64,000 nucleotides of DNA from JACPYM01 sp031423495 (GTDB lineage: Bacteria > Acidobacteriota > Blastocatellia > RBC074). The stretch covers positions 1-64,000 of the forward strand of contig JANPFP010000042.1 of NCBI GenBank assembly GCA_031423495.1, given 5' to 3'. The notes under the pieces are model-generated. The model saw only the letters and a list, made by a program, of their open reading frames with translations. It ran no database searches and had not been told where the DNA came from. This document shows, one piece after another, positions 20,501 to 27,605 of the stretch (the stretch's first letter is position 1; every line of letters starts with the position of its first letter). Both the position numbers and the translations under genes were made by a program.

Positions 20501-23500
20501 CCGCGAAATCCAGTTGCCGCTGTTCGTGAATTACACCGGAATAGCGCAAAACTTCTCGATGCCGGTGGCGGATATCAGCTTCTCGCCCAGCGGACGCATG
20601 CTGTTAGGTGAACGCGGAATGGCCGGAGATAGCACGCCAGCTGCGCATATTTCGCGGGTGCTAGAATATGAATGCACTGGTTCGGGTTGGGCATTGACGA
20701 GCAACGATTTCCGCATTGGCGTTTACGACCCGATCACCAGCACGATCTTCCACGAGAACCACACTGGCAACAACGCAGCAGGCGGTGTTGATTATGCGCC
20801 GAACGGCTTTGCCATCTCCACGGGCGATGCCTTGCATTTCGGAGCGGCGATTACCTTTCCGACGGGCGCCACTTACAGCGATTACATTTACGGCTTACAG
20901 TTCATGCCGTCACTGAACGGATTGGTGACGATTGCTGATAGCTATCTGATAGACCTGAACGGCAGCCTTACTTCAGGGGACAAAACCCAGATTGGCGATG
21001 TGGATATTCCCTGTTTGCCGCCTGGCGATTGCACTTTCATGCTAACGCTTACCAACACACCCAACCCGTTGCCGATGGGTACGGCAGGTGTCACTTATTC
21101 CGACGTGCAATACACGGCGGCGGGTGGTGTCGCGCCGTATATGTATTCAGCTACGGGCTTGCCACCGGGAATGTCGCTTTCGATGGATGGCAAGCTGACC
21201 GGCAAGCCGACGCAACAAGGAACGTTCACTTTCACCATTCTCGTCAAAGACGCCAATGGTTGCACAGCGGAAGTAAGGCGCGAGATCGTCATTAAATGTC
21301 AGACGTTCACGATTCAGCCTGAGACTTTGCCCGCCGCCGTCAGCGGGGCGGCCTATCCCAAACAGACCTTCACGACTGACAGTCTCTGCCCGCAACCGAT
21401 TACTTATACGGTCAGCGGAACTTTGCCGCCGGGCTTGACGCTGGCGGGCGGAATGTTGAGCGGCACGCCGACACAAGCCGGTTCGTTCAACTTCACGATT
21501 AACGCGGTGGATGCTTGCGGTTGCCAGAGCCGCCGGATTTACACCGTCGTCATCGCGCCGTTTTGTCCGGTGATGATTGATCCGCCCTTCTTGTCGAATG
21601 CCCGGCTTTCGACAGGGCTGATAGTGCGGTTCACAGCGACGGGCGGGACGGGGCCTTATACGTTCAACCGCGTGACAGGGCTGTTGCCGCCGGGCTTGTC
21701 GCTGGTGGCGGATGGCGTGCTTTCGGGTACGCCAACGCAAGCGGGCAGCTTCAATTTCACGATAGCGGCAACGCCTGCTCAGGGTTGTAGCGGAAGCCGG
21801 GAATATACGCTCGTCGTTGATTCAGGTGGGCCAACAATTTCGGGCGTTGTGAGCAACTGCATCGCGCCCGCTAAGCGAGTGTCGGGCGTAACGCTGAGTA
21901 CCAGTGACGTGCCGCCGCGCACGGTAACGACCAACAGCGCGGGGGCTTATTCCCTGGAGCGCATCAGCGGCAGTCAGGTTGCGCTGGCACCGGCCAAGAC
22001 CGGCGATGTCAACGGCATCACCAGTCTGGATGCGGCGCAAACGGCGCGCGCTGCGGCGGGTTTGATTCAGTTCACGTCCTGTCAGCAACTGGCCGGAGAC
22101 GCCAGCAACAACGGCAGTGTGGGAGGAACAGACGCCGCACAAATCGCACGCTTTGCCGCGACGGGCGTCGTGTCGGCGGGCAGTGTCGTCGGTGGATGGA
22201 AGTTTACGCCCGCGCGGCGCAACTATCCCGCCGGGAATGAAAGTTTCAGTGACCAAAATTACGACGCGGTATTGGTGGGCGACGTGAATGGCAGTTGGAC
22301 TCCGCCGGGCAGCGTATCGTTTGCGCAAAACCGGATGGCAGCACCGCAAGTGCAACTTCCCATTTCGTTGCCGATGGTGACGACTACTACGGGAGCGAGC
22401 CTGACGATTCCGCTCAACGTGGGCGGTACGCTAACGGCGCAGGATGACATCATCGCGTATGACCTCGTGGTGACCTTCGATCCGGCGGTGTTGAAGCTGC
22501 AAGTCACGCCGGTTGATGCGACAGGAACGCTGAGCAGCGGGTTGACGCTCACGCCCAATGCGGCCAATGCGGGGCAATTGATCGTTTCGGCTTATGGCGT
22601 AAATGCCGTCATCGGGACCGGCACGTTGCTCAATCTCAAGTTCGATGTGATTGGCGCGGCGGGTAGTTCGTCGGTGCTGAAGATACAGAAGCTCGCGCTC
22701 AATGATGACCTGCAAACCAATCTAACCGATGGCAAGGTTACGATTCCTTCGGCGTGCCCGACAGTAACAGGTATTGCGCCCGCCAGCGGTGCAGTTGGTA
22801 CTTCGGTCACGATTACCGGTACAAACCTCTTGAACGTTACGGGCGTGAAATTCGCCAACAACGTGGCGGCTGCCATTACGGGCAATACGGCTACGCAAGT
22901 GACTGTGACGGTTCCGTCGGGTGCGGTGAGCGGGCCGATTACCATCAGCAAGACGGGCTGTGCTGATGTACAAACACCTGTATTCACAGTCACGGTGGCT
23001 TGCCCGACGGTCAGCGGAATTAGTCCCACCAGTGGTGCGGTTGGTTCCAGCGTGACGATTACGGGTACGAACGTCTTGAACGTGGCGGGCGTGAAATTCG
23101 CCAACAACGTGGCGGCTACCATCACGGGCAATACGGCTACACAAGTTACGGTGACGGTTCCGACAGGGGCAGTGAGCGGGCCGATTACCATCAGTAAGAC
23201 GGGATGCGCTGATGTACAGACTCCCGTATTCACAGTTAGCGGTTGCACTGGTGTGACGATTACGGTCAATCCGACCACCCTAGCCGCTGCCACACTAAAC
23301 CAGGCACCGAACGTTACATTCACAGCGACGGGCGGAACCGGGCCGTATCAATTCACACTCAGCGCGGGCGGATTACCCACCGGCCTGACGTTGCCAACCA
23401 GCGGCGTGATGACGGGAGCGCCGACGGTGGCAGGTACGTTCAATTTCACCGTCAGGGCTACGGACGCCAACAACTGTATGGGCACGCGCGCTTATACGCT

Positions 23501-24236
23501 CACCGTGAGCGGAGGGAACGTCGGACTGTTGGCGAGCGTGTCGGCGGCTAATTACAAGACGCCGCTCACGCCGGAAATGATCGTCGCGGGTTTCGGCGTG
23601 AATCTGGCGACGGGCGTAGCAACGGCGAGTACGGCAACCTTGCCTACGACGTTGCTAGGTACGACGGTGTCGGTGACTGACAGCGGGGGAGCCGTGCGGC
23701 CGGGGTCGCTTTTCTTCGTCTCGCCCGGTCAGGTGAATTACCTGATGCCAGCGGGCATGCCGGATGGCAATGCGACGGTGACGATCACCAGCGGCAGCGG
23801 CGCTGTATCATCCGGCACAGTAGCCATTGCTCGCGTAAGCCCCGGCATTTTCACTTCCAACGCGACGGGGCAAGGTGTTCCCGCCGCGCTGGCGCTGCGC
23901 ATAACGGCCAACGGAGCGCAAAGCTACGAAAGCATTGCGCAATTCCAGAGCAATAGTTATGTGCCGACGCCGATTGATCTGGGGCCGGAAAGCGACCAGG
24001 TCTTCCTGGTTCTTTTTCTCACCGGCGTGCGCTTCAACAGCGGCTTGTCGGGCGTCGCTGCCGACATCGGCAGCGTGAATGCGCCCGTGCTTTACGCCGG
24101 TGCGCAAGGTGCGCTGTTCGGGTTGGATCAAATGAACATCCGCTTGCCGCGCACTTTGATCGGCAGAGGGCTGGTGGATTTAACCACAACAGTAGATGGG
24201 AAAGTCACCAACAAAGTGCAGATCAATGTTAAGTAG
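14526..24236 (+). CDS. Giant multidomain secreted adhesin-like protein (DUF11, LamG, dockerin, cohesin, TIG, TIGR03437)
   Basis: A 3236-residue exported protein, the largest gene here. AGAGGAG lies 6 bases before the ATG, and a Sec signal peptide covers about residues 1-40. Modules, roughly: a long series of DUF11/TIGR01451-type repeats (45-1480) with recurring VxDxLPxG motifs; a proline-rich linker (about 1453-1480); a LamG/concanavalin-like domain (1502-1732); a propeller-like region (1739-2165); He_PIG Ig-like domains (2172-2432); a carboxypeptidase-regulatory-like domain (2435-2490); a dockerin-like pair of calcium loops (about 2491-2585, GDVNG and GDASNNG); a cohesin-like domain (2605-2740); two nearly identical TIG domains (2743-2902); another He_PIG (2908-2995); and TIGR03437 at the C-terminus. 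Dockerin and cohesin in one chain could allow self-association (inference). No catalytic motif is seen. It is preceded by a leader shared with the S74 gene. Confidence 0.87.
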   Translation: MKSQSTLSNQFRTVSLSLICLFGLAVIGKGLWPKPVSSAQQLTSTSNKAFATPTPATATPALDVHVKDKEIPSMALIGEEFCYTARLTNTGPLGMPGYGPYIRLILPPELDLASASLPGVSNTGTGTEASIYPLAANDVKLVGTIPGISGSTGTLTDPWSNTAVTGDSTYNLWLIAAPIGSLYTDEPPIDLRICLKLDMNAKLGALLKVCHQPVYRYGLAPTGNTAIEGAQQCDPVMPVVVKLTKRAPKGPFSNKTDPPIETATGDCNPITFQLVANIADGKTVTNMIFADMLPPEMMMHATPITITGATGTLGTSTADGFTYNVPTATGTASKEDVIIEFKAFVTDILDETKCETKVVTNTAKLDYSYLGNPILPQQTALLNIEAKHVALQKSAAGPNANPLFVMPGDMVSYTLSAQLSKTVNINLGKVVDKLPNGVGYVGSAVASINGSPFLPIAGTNINYDSNANTVTFNIGSFAACTKLVIRYKGMVNEKYNAPLTNQNVLASDPLLNEAVMFYQIPNGGNTACQDDAKGLVIVKPVEIEKKLITPEPPDGFVPGDVVKFQLSICVPSGDTKDIELADFLPSPIFKATSIQSIDITSFVHTGIGVANYSFTTSDDDNSIKFKIIPSVITTMPSQPVCFQIQFTVKVTTAPFVDDLYLTNLLQSKNVNTQNQTESHLTGVVIHVRAPKLMLTKGVFSSDNKNAVITPPPTTLPVNGDIKGIDQNDKVVFYLTVFNMGGAPAYGVKVEDMLPPGWMYLSGMAVSGPSPMFTTSGAVGTGLNVRATYPATTPLPAGQSWVIKIEAMLPELIRPCTDYVNRAAATWNSAVGAELFSPAKDTATIEAMKPIITKTVTGTSVANTAGNNVAIGEFVTYEIKLQIPEGSFPNVNVTDFLPPGMSVIYTLGPVATADAGITPSLTTGVIGTGGQEVSFNFGTVTNSNINNLPSFITFTIGAVVLNTTGNVNGTMLTNTVSWRSDGCRISASAPPLKIVEPKLQVVKVAKGANGQPITTADAGDTINYEITISHTSATTMDAFVVAFSDLVPPGQTYKPGTLMHMGGLAPNTGSLHEPTSLTDPITAGWSVFPLGSTSTIKFSTMVSDTVQPCTDLTNRASVTWTSLPGGGFPPEPRPLVYFGATGFCPRTGNPSGCGLNNYVATGAAVLAVPGPKITKLVIGNDNEVSSTIDPDVTIGEFIVYRLRIDLPDGVTPLLQVTDFMPAGLRVQSVSVNALNNGTTIPLTNIPAPPITPALPQVCPGGGIITATFGSITVPIDTNPANNFFSVNVLAEVCDIPSNMGMPGNQTMLTNYATVQVGKSGCEVRSNDVTMKVVEPKLTLRKLFDPTMVTEGGVVTITLGVINNGLSDAYFVNIEDPLPTAIFDNVMEVSGTPTGFVFSAPVVGANTLATFTGGTVPKGQTLVFKIKATIKQRCLEETFNNKATIVRARTMPPPPPPDQTLLPEQEPTQPPPRPGRDVSGAMAQAPLMIKPGPHCECYQLSPTLFGSLVEWLRFNETAGEDAFDSSSINNHGKLKPGGVNLPTRIASGAVAGDLSFDGVGDHVEAPPNSALDFGTGDFTLDAWVKTTAAVGTKPIVTKRITTVINNTFITTGYRLYLENGRVAAQVATVNYVAPTTSPNVADGVWHQVTVTVQRPSGGGNLVLYVDGVMVFTGTPALATVTTTAPLWVGRSEGVTVFDKAYFKGEIDEVELFNRALTESEVKGIVAAGSKGKCSCPQPEPCCVRKPAYRAAPNFNTDYASIGPLVAAATCYAPTNGDGDYVLGIADLTAYSSQTKNQNWPAPMYHGPSPLAANPNSWTRANLGNIFGITLDNQGNIYVSATSAYSGADAYATGGPGAIYKIDWNTANISTFATLPNTGPALGNVTYDCRNHQFFASNHEDGLLYRLNPGGIIQSSFDHGVLGRPNAGQTVLTDPGSPGFTPRGRRIWGLAVFNNRVYYSVWQLDVNNPSSSGTRNEIWSVGLTTAGAFDPLTARREIQLPLFVNYTGIAQNFSMPVADISFSPSGRMLLGERGMAGDSTPAAHISRVLEYECTGSGWALTSNDFRIGVYDPITSTIFHENHTGNNAAGGVDYAPNGFAISTGDALHFGAAITFPTGATYSDYIYGLQFMPSLNGLVTIADSYLIDLNGSLTSGDKTQIGDVDIPCLPPGDCTFMLTLTNTPNPLPMGTAGVTYSDVQYTAAGGVAPYMYSATGLPPGMSLSMDGKLTGKPTQQGTFTFTILVKDANGCTAEVRREIVIKCQTFTIQPETLPAAVSGAAYPKQTFTTDSLCPQPITYTVSGTLPPGLTLAGGMLSGTPTQAGSFNFTINAVDACGCQSRRIYTVVIAPFCPVMIDPPFLSNARLSTGLIVRFTATGGTGPYTFNRVTGLLPPGLSLVADGVLSGTPTQAGSFNFTIAATPAQGCSGSREYTLVVDSGGPTISGVVSNCIAPAKRVSGVTLSTSDVPPRTVTTNSAGAYSLERISGSQVALAPAKTGDVNGITSLDAAQTARAAAGLIQFTSCQQLAGDASNNGSVGGTDAAQIARFAATGVVSAGSVVGGWKFTPARRNYPAGNESFSDQNYDAVLVGDVNGSWTPPGSVSFAQNRMAAPQVQLPISLPMVTTTTGASLTIPLNVGGTLTAQDDIIAYDLVVTFDPAVLKLQVTPVDATGTLSSGLTLTPNAANAGQLIVSAYGVNAVIGTGTLLNLKFDVIGAAGSSSVLKIQKLALNDDLQTNLTDGKVTIPSACPTVTGIAPASGAVGTSVTITGTNLLNVTGVKFANNVAAAITGNTATQVTVTVPSGAVSGPITISKTGCADVQTPVFTVTVACPTVSGISPTSGAVGSSVTITGTNVLNVAGVKFANNVAATITGNTATQVTVTVPTGAVSGPITISKTGCADVQTPVFTVSGCTGVTITVNPTTLAAATLNQAPNVTFTATGGTGPYQFTLSAGGLPTGLTLPTSGVMTGAPTVAGTFNFTVRATDANNCMGTRAYTLTVSGGNVGLLASVSAANYKTPLTPEMIVAGFGVNLATGVATASTATLPTTLLGTTVSVTDSGGAVRPGSLFFVSPGQVNYLMPAGMPDGNATVTITSGSGAVSSGTVAIARVSPGIFTSNATGQGVPAALALRITANGAQSYESIAQFQSNSYVPTPIDLGPESDQVFLVLFLTGVRFNSGLSGVAADIGSVNAPVLYAGAQGALFGLDQMNIRLPRTLIGRGLVDLTTTVDGKVTNKVQINVK
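22755..23237 (+). repeat. Tandem duplication encoding two TIG/IPT domains
   Basis: Two units of about 245 bp (starting at 22755 and 23001) are nearly identical at DNA level, including stretches such as GTGAAATTCGCCAACAACGT. They encode successive TIG/IPT domains of the giant adhesin. High nucleotide identity between the copies indicates a recent duplication or gene conversion. Confidence 0.85.
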
Positions 24237-24264
24237 TGCAGTAGGTAAACCACGGCTTGTCGGG

Positions 24265-24288
24265 AGCATCTGCTGCGCGGCAGATGCT
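24265..24288. terminator. Possible weak terminator hairpin after the giant adhesin
   Basis: AGCATCTGC and GCAGATGCT form a 9-bp stem around a 6-base loop about 30 bases after the stop at 24236. The following sequence is only mildly T-rich, so the terminator call is tentative. Confidence 0.35.
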
Positions 24289-24413
24289 TCTGATCTCAGC
24301 AGGGAGGCGTGACAATAATGCGGAACGCTTGTGCAAATTTGTCAGTGCTAAACCCCAGTTTGAACAGCCGAATTGGCGAGAAAACTAACTCATTCTATAT
24401 AAGAGGAAACCAT

Positions 24414-27254
24414 ATGACGATTCGCAATCGCACTCAGTTCATGTTCCTGACAGCAGCCATCCTGGTTGCGCTATGTCTGGTCGGCGTTCGGCAACAGGCC
24501 GCAATGGCCCAAGCTCAGGCTCCATCGCAACAGGTGCCAGTTGATCAGCAAATCACGATGGGCAAGTTTGCCAATGGGTTGCGCTATTACATCCGCGCCA
24601 ACAAGAAGCCCGAAAAGCGCGCAGAACTAAGGTTGGTCATCAAGGCTGGGTCAATTCTCGAAGATGATGATCAACAGGGGCTGGCACATTTTGTCGAGCA
24701 TATGGCCTTTAACGGTACGAAGCATTTTCCCAAGAACGAGCTTTTCTCGTTTATCGAGTCGTTGGGCATGCGTTTCGGAGCGGACCTGAATGCTTACACC
24801 AGCTTTAACGAAACGGTTTATATGTTGCAGGTTCCGACCGACAAGCCTGAGTTGATGGATCGCGGGTTGCTCGTGTTGGAAGACTGGGCGCATAACCTCA
24901 CCTTTGATAACGCCGAGATTGAAAAAGAGCGCGGCGTCGTCGTGGAAGAATGGCGGGGAGGACGCGGGGCTGACGCACGTATGCGGGACAAGTGGCTTCC
25001 TATTCTGTTCAAAGGTTCGCGCTATGCCGAGCGGCTGCCAATTGGCAAACCTGAGATCATTCAAAACGCCAAGCCTGAGCGGGTGAAAAAGTTTTATGCA
25101 GATTGGTATCGGCCTGATCTGATGGCGGTAATCGCGGTCGGAGATTTTGACAAAGCTGCGGTCGAAAAAATGATCACGTCACATTTCGCCACGATTCCGC
25201 CCGCGACCGCGCCGAGACCGCGTTCAACCAGCGACATCCCTGATAATCCGGGCACGTCATTCGCGATAACCACTGACAAAGAATCACCCAACACTACGAT
25301 TCAAATTAACACGATGCTGCCAGCGCTTGAGCAAGGTTCAGTCAGCACCTATCGGCAGAAAACGATCAACAGCCTTTTTTCAAGCATGCTCTCAGCGCGA
25401 TATTCAGAGATGACACAGAAACCCGATGCGCCATTCATTATGGCTTTCGCGGGACGTGGCAGCAGTGTTGCACACGCCAAAGACATGGCTTCGCTGGTGG
25501 CGCTGGTGAAAGAAGACGGCATCGAGCGCGGATTGGATGCTTTGCTCGTCGAAGCAGAACGCGTTGCACGCTTTGGCTTCACAGCGACGGAATTGGATCG
25601 GCAAAAACAAAGCGTGCTGAGAAATTACGAACGTTTAGCGGTAGAAAAAGAAAACCGCGTGTCGGCCAGCCGCGCCGACGAATACATTCGCAACTTTCTC
25701 GAAAACGAATTGCTGCCCAGTGCTGACGACGAATACGCTTTGCATCAGCGCTTCCTGCCCGAAATCACGCTCGCTGAGATCAACAAACTCGCCAAAGAAT
25801 GGTTTCCTGATCGCAACCGCGTCGTCATCGTTACAGCTCCGCAAAAGAGCGGCCTGGTCATTCCCGATGAGTCAAAACTGGCCTCAGTCATCAAGGCCGT
25901 CCCGACTAAGGAGTTGAAACCTTACGCAGACTCACTCGCTACGGCTGCGCTGCTAGGTGCGATCCCGACAGCGGGCAAGATCGCCAAGACGCTGACAAAA
26001 GAAGCCATTGGCATCACCGAATGGGAGCTGTCGAACGGTCTCAAGGTTGTGCTGAAGCCGACCACTTATAAAGCCGATGAAATACTGTTTCGCGCCACCA
26101 GTCCCGGCGGCACTTCGCTTGCCAGTGACAAGGATTACATTCCGGCCAGCACGGCCACCGATGCCGTCACGGTCGGCGGCCTGGGTAAATTCAACGCGAT
26201 TGATTTGAGGAAGCTACTGGCAGGAAAAGTTGTGACAGTGAATCCATTCATCGGCGAGTTGGCAGAAGGATTAAACGGCAGCAGTGCGCGCCAGGATTTA
26301 GAGACTATGTTCCAGCTCATCTATCTCAATTTCACCCAGCCGCGCGCCGACGCAACCGCATTTAGCGCGTTCGCCGCACAAATGAAGCCCTTCCTGGCAA
26401 ACCAGACAGCGTCTCCGCAATATGCGTTTGCTGAGGCGCTCACAACTGCCAGGTACCAGAACCACCTACGGCGACGACAGATGACAGCCGCGCTGATTGA
26501 CGAATGGAATCTTGATAAGTCGCTGGCCTTTTACCAAGACCGTTTTGCCGATGCGAGTGATTTCACTTTTACCTTTGTCGGCAGCTTTGATCTGGCGACG
26601 ATGAAACCGCTGGTTGAGCGTTACCTGGGCGCGCTGCCTTCTATTCACCGAAAAGAAACGTGGAAGGATGTTGACGTGAAAACGCCTATCGGCGTCATCG
26701 AAAAGAAAGTCGAGAAAGGCATTGAGCCAAAGAGCCAGACGGCAATCATCTTTAGCGGACCGTTTGAGTATGACCAGACCAACCGCACCACCATTCGCGC
26801 CATGGCAGAAATATTGCAAACAAAGTTATTGGAAACGATTCGCGAAGAACTTGGCGGAACCTATGGCGTTACCGCCAGTCCGAGTTATCAGAGAATTCCA
26901 AACCCCGAATATACGATCAGCATACAGTTTGGCAGTGACCCGCAACGCACAGAAGATTTGGTCAAACGCGTCTTTCAAGAAATTGAGTTGTTTAAAACGC
27001 AAGGCCCAACAGAAAAGCAAGTGACTGAAGAAAAGGAAACCTTGCTGCGGGAATTTGAGACGAACAGCAAACTGAATAATTATCTGCTGACTCAGATCGT
27101 GGCCAGATACCAGCTTGGCGAAGACCCAGCCACCATCTGGAACATCCCGGAATCCTATAAAAAACTCGACATGGCGGCGGTTCAGCAGGCGGCAAAGAAA
27201 TACCTGAACACCAACGCTTACGTAAAAGTGACGCTGTTTCCAGAAAAGAAATAA
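24414..27254 (+). CDS. Periplasmic M16 family zinc peptidase
   Basis: Predicted insulinase/pitrilysin-type metalloprotease, 946 residues, exported by a Sec signal (about 1-33, cleaved near AMAQA). The zinc motif is H92-x-x-E95-H96 (in HFVEHMAF). E172 in KERGVVVEEW is the third ligand, about 76 residues later, as expected for the inverted HxxEH-x76-E family. The second, inactive M16-type half spans about 490-940 and contains the conserved GGTYGV-type sequence near 810. The ATG at 24414 is preferred over 24309 because AGAGGA lies 7 bases upstream and the signal peptide follows at once. It probably degrades peptides in the periplasm. The gene is flanked by two secreted-protein genes and may be transcribed alone. 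Confidence 0.92.
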   Translation: MTIRNRTQFMFLTAAILVALCLVGVRQQAAMAQAQAPSQQVPVDQQITMGKFANGLRYYIRANKKPEKRAELRLVIKAGSILEDDDQQGLAHFVEHMAFNGTKHFPKNELFSFIESLGMRFGADLNAYTSFNETVYMLQVPTDKPELMDRGLLVLEDWAHNLTFDNAEIEKERGVVVEEWRGGRGADARMRDKWLPILFKGSRYAERLPIGKPEIIQNAKPERVKKFYADWYRPDLMAVIAVGDFDKAAVEKMITSHFATIPPATAPRPRSTSDIPDNPGTSFAITTDKESPNTTIQINTMLPALEQGSVSTYRQKTINSLFSSMLSARYSEMTQKPDAPFIMAFAGRGSSVAHAKDMASLVALVKEDGIERGLDALLVEAERVARFGFTATELDRQKQSVLRNYERLAVEKENRVSASRADEYIRNFLENELLPSADDEYALHQRFLPEITLAEINKLAKEWFPDRNRVVIVTAPQKSGLVIPDESKLASVIKAVPTKELKPYADSLATAALLGAIPTAGKIAKTLTKEAIGITEWELSNGLKVVLKPTTYKADEILFRATSPGGTSLASDKDYIPASTATDAVTVGGLGKFNAIDLRKLLAGKVVTVNPFIGELAEGLNGSSARQDLETMFQLIYLNFTQPRADATAFSAFAAQMKPFLANQTASPQYAFAEALTTARYQNHLRRRQMTAALIDEWNLDKSLAFYQDRFADASDFTFTFVGSFDLATMKPLVERYLGALPSIHRKETWKDVDVKTPIGVIEKKVEKGIEPKSQTAIIFSGPFEYDQTNRTTIRAMAEILQTKLLETIREELGGTYGVTASPSYQRIPNPEYTISIQFGSDPQRTEDLVKRVFQEIELFKTQGPTEKQVTEEKETLLREFETNSKLNNYLLTQIVARYQLGEDPATIWNIPESYKKLDMAAVQQAAKKYLNTNAYVKVTLFPEKK

Positions 27255-27267
27255 AATAATTGCGAGT

Positions 27268-27443
27268 ATAAAAATATTTACGCTTCAGCCGTGATGTTTT
27301 GGGTGTTCATAACATACCTAAACGAGATGAATCAGTTTCACAGTTAATCAGCTTTAGTCACACAAGGTAACTCGATCCGCTGGCGGTAAGGTTTACGGTC
27401 AGCCAGGAGAGGTTTGCCTGCGCGTTTCCCCCAAGCGCGCAGG
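27268..27443 (+). promoter_or_regulatory. Conserved leader, copy 2 (upstream of the S74 gene)
   Basis: Second copy of the leader at 14329-14486, conserved across about 140 bases. Here it ends in a clear 8-bp hairpin, CCTGCGCG (27417-27424) with CGCGCAGG (27436-27443), loop 11 bases. Copy 1 has a related hairpin with the same loop length but different bases, a hint of structural rather than sequence conservation. About 160 further bases separate it from the start codon at 27606. Confidence 0.6.
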
Positions 27444-27605
27444 GAGTCTTCTCAAAGAGTATTTATTTTTTTCAAGCTCAAGCAGAGCCAATCAACTTCA
27501 ACGCCGATAAGGCAGGCGCACCTTCTGCGTTGCGTATTGAATTGGCTATGTTACTCAACCCCCGCACTGGCTCATGCAGTGTCTCTCAAAGAAAGGAACT
27601 CTCTT

